Shown here: positions 58,201 through 64,000 of the stretch, in pieces | How the letters are laid out: each line of letters starts with the position of its first letter | How positions within the stretch are numbered: the stretch's first letter is position 1 | DNA from: Protonemura montana | Lineage: Eukaryota > Arthropoda > Insecta > Plecoptera > Nemouridae | NCBI GenBank assembly: GCA_947568835.1 | Contig: OX387602.1 | Location: 31,406,242 to 31,470,241, forward strand | DNA length: 64,000 nucleotides | Direction of reading: 5' to 3' | The notes under the pieces: generated by a model | What the model was told of the DNA's origin: nothing | Seen by the model: the letters and a program-made list of their open reading frames with translations, nothing else | Databases searched by the model: none | Translations under genes and position numbers: made by a program

Positions 58201-60207
58201 GTGTTTTTTCGGGATTTTATTTCAGAAAATACAACATAAGTAGTTTTTTTAGTTATTGACCCTGATTATTTTATTTAGATGCATTTAGGAAGCTTGAACT
58301 TGGTAATTGTTATAATTTTGTGTGGTTTATTTGTTATCGGAAAATTGTCAGGACTGCTCTTACCCTTGATAAAGTAACAGGTACAAGTTACTAAACGTTG
58401 GGAAATTCAGTTGTTCTTCACTTAGCATTCAAAACCCAGTTGAAATAGTTTTTATTTCGCTCAAGGGATGTTCTTGATGTCGCCAACACTCGTTCGGTTC
58501 CAGATCGACGACCTGAACGTGTCGACATCGTACGAGGTTCTCGCACGCGAAGGCTGGGCCGTGTCCGACGGCTCTGACGCCGAGTGCCCCGCCCCCCGCG
58601 AGTCCGCCGCCCCCTGGACCGCCGCCCCTGACTTCGGCAAGCGACCGTACAAGTGCACTCTTTGCGGCGAAACGTTCAACTGTCCCAAAGAACGCCGCGT
58701 GCATCGCACTACCTACCACCCAGCCGGCAAGTCCAAGCCCGCGGCAAGCGAAGAAGCCCCGCCTCCATCAGAGCCCGCCCCCGCCGCCCCCGTCCTCAAG
58801 ACTGAGCGACCCCCGCGGCCCCGAGCCGCCAAGAAGAAGCGCGTCGTGAAGGCCGTGCAAGTCTTGGTCGTGCAGAGTGCGTCAGACAAGTTCACCGGCG
58901 TCTTCGTCAAGGAGGACGGAACGGAGGCTGATGACATGCAGGCAGAAGACATCAAGAAAGAGGCGCCCGTTCCCGAGTCGGCCGTCGTCGACATGGTCCA
59001 GCGGATCACTCGCGCGACCGTACCAACCTCCCGAGCTCCCCGCGAGGGACCGTACAAGTGCGCGTCGTGTCCGTTGCAGTTCGCGTTGCGTAAGAAGTAC
59101 TTGCTCCACGTGCAGAAGGTGCACAGAGTGTCCATGAGCCTCAAGAACCCGTACATATGCAATGTGTGTCAGGAGGTGTTCACCAACGACCGACGCTACT
59201 CCGAACACCTGCAGAAGCATCCGCTCGAGTGCAAGACGTGCTGCAAGATTTTCCATCGGCGGCAGAACCTGGTGCTGCACATGCGACGACACCTCGGGAT
59301 AAAGCCGTATCCGTGCAACATGTGCACCAAGTCGTTCATCACCAAACAGAAGCTGACCGAGCACAAGAACATGCATCTCGGTCTGGCGCCAATAAAGTGC
59401 ACCCTGTGCACCATGTCGTTCCGCCGGTACAGCAATCTAATCCAGCACAAGAACCGGTTCCACTACATGATTAAAAAGAAGGTGAAGGACTACGTTTGCT
59501 TCTGCGGCGAGATCTACCACTCTAAGAAGAAGCTCGAGTGGCACAAAGAGATCCACGAGAAGAAGCCCAAGTGCTGCAAGTTCTGCTCGGAGCGATTCGT
59601 GCACGCCGCCAGCCTGACCCGGCACATCCGCCGCGCCCACGACCGCCGGTACATGCCCAAGGTCGGTCGAGAGACGGAGAACGTAGAGTGCGCCGTGTGC
59701 GGCCACGTATTCTTGAAGTCGTCGCTGATGGTGCACATGCGCCTGCACACCGGCGAGCGGCCGTACTCGTGCAGCGTGTGCGGCAAGAGCTTCACGACCA
59801 AGTGGAACCTGCAGCAGCATCGCTGGACGCACATGTCGCGTTCGAGCAAGCCGTTCAAGTGCACGCAGTGCAAGAGCGCGTTCGCCCGCGAGAGCGACTA
59901 CGCCCAGCACATGGACTCGCACAGCAACAAACGGCCGTACACGTGCAACGTCTGCGGCCTGCAGTTTGTGCGCAAGAACAATTGCATACGCCACGCGAAG
60001 GAGCACCAGGCGGTGAAGACGTTCACGTGCAAGGTGTGTTCCAAGTCGTTCCATCGCGGTTATTACCTCAAGGACCACATGATGGTGCACAGCGGCGCCC
60101 GGCCGTTCACTTGTCACATTTGCGGCAAGGCGTCGAGCACGAAGTCGAATCATAACAAGCACGTGAAGATACATCACGCTCGCGAGCCCGTCAATACCGA
60201 GGCGTAG
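55212..60207 (+). CDS. Large C2H2 zinc-finger protein, 15 fingers (2 coding exons)
   Basis: Coding exons 55212-56894 and 58504-60207 join in phase 0 (CAG|GTGAGC donor, TTCCAG acceptor), giving 1128 residues. It is presumably a nuclear DNA-binding regulator. An isolated N-terminal finger (residues about 7-27, [20 protein letters not shown], then H) is followed by a long low-complexity region rich in Pro, Ser, Gln and Tyr, then an acidic repeat region (about 380-475). A block of 14 fingers fills the second exon. Most fit C-x2-C-x12-H-x3/4-H with TGERPY-type linkers in places. Finger 7 of the block has a C-x-C pair (VCFCGEIY), and the last lacks the usual aromatic. I do not recognise an ortholog with certainty, so I give no symbol. 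The start is the first ATG after the 5' UTR acceptor. Confidence 0.88.
56502..56626 (+). repeat. In-frame 39-bp repeats in zinc-finger exon 1
   Basis: Three nearly identical 13-codon units ([13 protein letters not shown]) follow looser acidic repeats of the type [10 protein letters not shown] and GHDPEDP. The identical copies point to recent duplication in coding DNA. Confidence 0.9.
57628..57690 (+). repeat. Fragment of foldback repeat family B
   Basis: GTTTTTAGACTCATGCCTAC through AACAAAAACTATTTCAGC, in the zinc-finger gene intron. Confidence 0.65.
57740..58235 (-). mobile_element. LINE remnant (C-terminal RT fragment and tail)
   Basis: On the - strand, about 58230-57970 reads as a frame with [16 protein letters not shown] and [14 protein letters not shown] before a stop. 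This is the typical C-terminal end of a non-LTR retrotransposon polyprotein. The 3' part (57745-57960) matches 46775-46975 and ends in (TACAA)n / TTGTA repeats at 57760-57790. It carries no catalytic domain. Confidence 0.7.
58245..58463 (-). repeat. Foldback repeat family B next to a splice acceptor
   Basis: A reverse, near full-length copy from TTGACCCTGATTATTTTATT to ACCCAGTTGAAATAGTTTTTAT. It ends 40 bases before the acceptor of the second zinc-finger exon. Confidence 0.8.
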
Positions 60208-61443
60208 TGGCGTGTTCGAAAAACAGACCTCGCTGGCCACTATATAAGTGTAACGTTTTTAAGTGTCTACAAATATGATAATAGTTTGCGAAAAGATTGG
60301 TGTTACGCCCGTAATCGTTCCCAGTACCTTGATTCAGCACGCGTCTGTAGTTGTTAACGTTCTGTTGGGATGAGCAGCCGCCTGCCGACGATATTAACCG
60401 ACTGTTACAAGACGTGCTGTCGTTCGTTAAGAAAAAAACCTTTATTTTACTACCAAATTTTAAGGTTGGACGGAGCGGAAGTATTTTTTAACGTCTGTAC
60501 AAAGTAAGCATGTCTGTTTAGCGATTATACACGTCGTTGGTTTACGTTTTTGTTGGCGATTGCCGTGACCTGGTTTTTAATAATTGTGAATTATTTTGTT
60601 TTGGAAAGGAAAACACAGGACCGGTTGAGATATCGTGTTTGCAATTTGACTAGTACCTATGTGTCACGTGACTGTATTCCCCTGCAAGGTGTAATTATTC
60701 TGAGCTACACTGAATATTTTATTCGTCGTTGATTTTCAATTACCTCCGATGTTCCCGGCGTCGTAAGTCTAGGCTTACGATAAAACCGTTGCAATTCCAC
60801 GTGTTTCCTAATTAGACGGGAAAGTTGAAATCGTTCTCGTACGTTGTTCGCGACTCGTGCGCGATGTTTATATGAAATACAGTTCGGACGATTCGATAGG
60901 AATTTAGGGCTCATTCACATTAAACGACCTAAACTTTCTGAACTTTGATGAACCTGTATATGCAATGCACTGAATGAGTCTTAAATATGTGATAATAATA
61001 ATAATATAAATATTAGGTTTTAGTCCAAAGAGGTTAAATGTGATGTATCTGTATTTAAATGAAATGCAATTTAATAATCTGTGTAGGTAATCAATACACA
61101 CCACCAAAAGAACACAATTATAATTGATGTCAATTTATCTCGGTTTTGTCTGTTCACGTGTCCCCATGTTCTTCTAACGAAGTCTTCTATTGGTGCAAGA
61201 TTAAATTGCAATTTGTCCGCATGGTAATTTCTTAACTTGTGTTCATTTGTCGGGCCTAAATGTGAACTATTTTATAAAGATGTAATACTTAAGTAATACT
61301 AAGTTAATTTCTTCCCAGTTTTCAAACGTTTTAAACATTTTTTTTTACCTTACACGATGTTGAAATTCTTTAGTGTCCTTGCGTTAAACATTTTATAAAT
61401 CCAAAGCATTCAGTTTTACATTGTACATCTCCTTGCCTAGCTA
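60208..61443. other. 3' UTR and intergenic spacer
   Basis: AT-rich sequence downstream of the zinc-finger gene, and downstream of the opposing unidentified gene. I see no supported gene or local repeat here, and no clear AATAAA close to either stop. Confidence 0.45.
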
Positions 61444-63170
61444 TCAAATAGGGAAAGTTCCGAGATCCAATTTGATGCCTCGTTCTTTCAAAATGTTCCG
61501 ATATTTCCGAGGGATTGTTTCCATTTCCTTCGTCAGGCTGGCTTGCACTTTCTCAGAGTCGTCGAAGTGAGATGGCGGCTGGCCCAGAAGCTGAAGCCTG
61601 ATTCGAATTATCTTCAGGTCTGTTGGAAGTAGGCAACAAAAGTTGGGCTATTTTATTATTATGAACACTAGAGCATCACTAGAATCAGAGTGACTGTGAG
61701 TATTCACAGCCTCTTGGTTCTACTCTTTGGAGATCTGTCATTCTCATCAAATACACTGAAATCATCTCAAAAAGCCACTGTCCAAGTAGCTCAATGGGTT
61801 AGAGCAACACCCGCGACAGGTGGAGATCAGGGGTTCGAGTCCCCGTTTGGGCATCAATTTCTGAGACATAGTGTTCATAATAATAAAATACCCTGAGCAT
61901 TGCAAGCATTTGCAAATTAAATAAGATTTCATCTAAATAGTTGGGCTATGTTTAAAAGTGGGCTACAATAGATCAGCAATCCAAGGCAGATGAATGAATT
62001 AATCACCCAGTAAAATTGTGGTTAGGGTGGCCCAGAATTTTTCCACGTATTCGTGTGGCTTTCTTGTAAAGCTTTTAGCTTTTAGTGTAAATACTGGTTG
62101 GTGCGTACTTGGATAATGTCCGTCTTTGATCTTCTGGCAGATTTTTTCCATGGTCGTGTCGCGGTAAAGTACGCCACGAAACTCAAACGTGGTCAGCAAC
62201 GGCAGGTCATCGAGAGCCTTCAGCAAAATACCGTCGAGGAGCTCTCGGTTGTGCCACAGGTGGATAATCACTGTCTCTAAAAAGTGAGCACAGATCCGTG
62301 GTTTTAATAGCAATCGGTCTAATAAAACTAAACAAGGGATTGTGCAAAACCAGGGCTTCATGGACGATGGGCTTCATAAGATGAGAAGAGCGATATTTTG
62401 GGATGATAAATATGTATCATATGTGATATGAAGGTAATAAAAAAAGTGCCCAAAACCAAGGAAATATCCGAGACAATCCATTGTATTTATCAAAGCAAAT
62501 ATTCACAAAATTAAGTAGGAAATTTATGAATAAAAAGAGAAAGAAAGGAAATACGGGATCAAAAACTTCACAACTTGTTAATTGTGATTTATTTCACATC
62601 TTTGCAAAGTTTGATGAAGAAATTTCGAAAGTTTTGCCAGTACAACTCCCAAATGTTTATAAAAAATCGGTAATTCTTTGTAAATTTCAAATAGCTACAA
62701 AACTGTTGGTTTTTAGACTCATGTCTACTTGATGTAAACTTAGCACTAGTTTTAACAAAAACTATTTCAACTGGGTTTTCAATGCTAAGTAAAGGGCTAC
62801 TAAATTACAAAACTATTTGATTGATTTTTCTGAAAAATGCTGAGGGTCTTAGTTGAGAAAACAAAAATATGTCAAGCAAGTTTTGTTTCAGTTAGAGAAG
62901 GCATATGACCGCTAGAGCACAAACAAAAATGTGAAAAATGAAAAAAACTGCGATAAGTGAAATTGAATATATTTTTGCTCGTTCATCGATTAGCGTGTTG
63001 TGACCGACCCAGAGTGTCGCTGTACCACTTGATGATGGTCTTCAGAATGCAATCAACGTGCAACTCCTTCGTACATCGAGCCACTTGGATCCCCGATGAA
63101 ACGTAGAGCTTGCCGAGCGGAATCATCGGGCTCATGAACGCAGTTGCGTGTTCGTACAGCGCCACCGCCA
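61444..63170 (-). CDS. Unidentified protein, C-terminal three exons (partial)
   Basis: Three exons in transcript order, 63170-63009, 62276-62007 and 61619-61444, join with consistent phases (1, 1, 1) and end in TGA. Together they encode about 202 residues. The upstream end lies to the right, possibly beyond the window. The text is helical and charged, with segments YEHATAFMSPMIPLGKLYV, LHVDCILKTIIKWYSDTL, ELLDGILLKALDDLPLLTTF and KYRNILKERGIKLDLGTFPI. I see no membrane segment or catalytic motif, and I do not recognise the family. Donors at 63009 (GTCGGT) and 62007 (GTGATT) are weak. The continuous charge pattern and GC-rich codons argue that the exons are real. Confidence 0.6.
61640..61940 (+). 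repeat. tRNA-derived SINE, best-preserved core
   Basis: The core at 61780-61853 keeps a pairable acceptor stem (GTCCAAG with TTTGGGC), A box TAGCTCAATGGGTTAGAGC and B box GGGTTCGAGTCCCC. The anticodon loop reads CGCGACA, with G instead of the invariant T33, so a functional tRNA is unlikely. Inverted arms (ATCATCTCAAAAAG and CAATTTCTGAGACA) flank it, followed by the family tail. It lies in an intron of the unidentified gene. Confidence 0.85.
62705..62815 (+). repeat. Foldback repeat family B, half copy
   Basis: TTTTTAGACTCATGTCTACT through AACTATTTCAACTGGGTTTT to AAGGGCTACTAAATT, in an intron of the unidentified gene. Confidence 0.75.
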
Positions 63171-63282
63171 CTGCAATCAACCACCGCCACTGCAATCAAC
63201 CACCGTTACTGTCTCAAAGTATCCACGCTTTGACAGACAGATTTCAGAAATCCCAGAAATCCCCAAAAGATCAGTTTCAAAT

Positions 63283-63530
63283 TATGGGTTTTAGACTCAT
63301 GTCTACTTGATGTAAACTTAGTACTAGTTTTAACAAAAACTATTTCAACTGGGTTTTGAATGCTAAGTGAAGAACAACTAAATTTCCCAACGTTTCGTAA
63401 CATGTACCTGTTACTTTATCAAGGGTAAGAGCAGTCCTGACAATTTTCCAATAACAAAAGAACCACATAAAATTATAACAATTACCAAGTTCAAGCTTCA
63501 TAAATGCATCTAGCTTCAATAATAAAGGTC
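63283..63530 (+). repeat. Foldback repeat family B, longest single-arm copy
   Basis: This copy runs from GGGTTTTAGACTCATGTCTA through AACTATTTCAACTGGG, GTAACATGTACCTGTTAC and GTAAGAGCAGTCCTGACA to AAGTTCAAGCTTCATAAATG. It gives the order of the family's parts. Confidence 0.85.
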
Positions 63531-64000
63531 CATCAACTTCAATTAAAAATGTATCGTAATTTATATTTTCGAAAATATGACTCCGAACAAATTGTGATTT
63601 TTACAAATGAACTAAAATTATGTCTGTAAAAAAGTACTCGAATTTTTCGAGGTTGTCCTAACGTTATGTGATACAATCAAAATTTTCTTATTCCTTACAC
63701 TAAGTTCTTAATCTACCTGTCAACATATTTTCTTCTGGATTCTTTGTGCTGATTTCTTCTGTCTCCTCACTGATATTCTCTATTCTATTTCTCTCTTGTA
63801 AAATTGTTCCCCAAGCTCTATCAAGTTGAAAACTATCATCTCTGTTGAAGTTATTGGGCTATTTTTTTTTTTTTTAATTCTATTGCTTCTCTGACTTTTC
63901 TAGTGAATTACCTATCACCTCGACATAACATTCTTACCGTGTCTATTTTAATGTGGTGTTGAAACTCATTCCTGTGTTCTGCACAAGCTGATTTATTTGA
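63531..64000. other. Right edge, no feature recognised
   Basis: AT-rich DNA with pyrimidine-rich stretches and a T run at 63864-63875. If the unidentified gene continues to the right, this is intron. I see no exon here on either strand. Confidence 0.35.

Noticed and set aside
61780..61853. Functional tRNA gene
   Set aside because: Acceptor, D and T arms can fold, but position 33 is G rather than T. The same core is embedded in six other dispersed copies, so it is a SINE head.

Overview
This is nuclear DNA from an animal, most likely an invertebrate. It carries eight genes, most split by GT-AG introns and recognisable as conserved eukaryotic housekeeping genes, embedded in repeat-rich introns. 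The intron repeats are SINEs derived from 5S rRNA and tRNA, LINE tails, foldback elements and minisatellites. I cannot name the species. A protostome such as an arthropod is plausible, but this is inference.

Layout, left to right: the 3' end of an FG nucleoporin (NUP42-like, + strand, to 829); NPC1, a cholesterol transporter (- strand, 1728-22421, 20 exons); RFC1, the large clamp-loader subunit (+, 23141-33752, 10 exons); PDCL3, a phosducin-like chaperone cofactor (+, 34380-35619, 5 exons); DLAT, the E2 subunit of pyruvate dehydrogenase (-, 37793-42332, 6 exons); TRMT11, a tRNA methyltransferase (+, 43177-48304, 8 exons); EMC2, an ER membrane insertase subunit (-, 48841-53678, 6 exons); a 15-finger C2H2 zinc-finger protein (+, 55212-60207, 2 coding exons); and the last three exons of an unidentified gene (-, 61444-63170). 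I assembled the exons by hand from splice consensus and reading phase. In every multi-exon model the phases close exactly.

The genes do not form a pathway. Their arrangement is notable: three head-to-head pairs (NPC1/RFC1, DLAT/TRMT11, EMC2/zinc finger) share intergenic spaces of about 0.7 to 1.5 kb that probably hold divergent promoters, alternating with tail-to-tail pairs.

The most unusual content lies in the introns. There is a foldback element family whose end unit has grown into 47-bp minisatellites on opposite arms in two copies. There is a 5S-derived SINE with seven tandem head units. A 55-bp array carries a perfect CRE palindrome in 12 of its repeats. A minisatellite arose in the end of a LINE reading frame. 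A second possible NPC1 tail carries a tyrosine sorting motif. I found no CRISPR array, operon, toxin or viral gene, and nothing I can honestly call a new multi-gene system.
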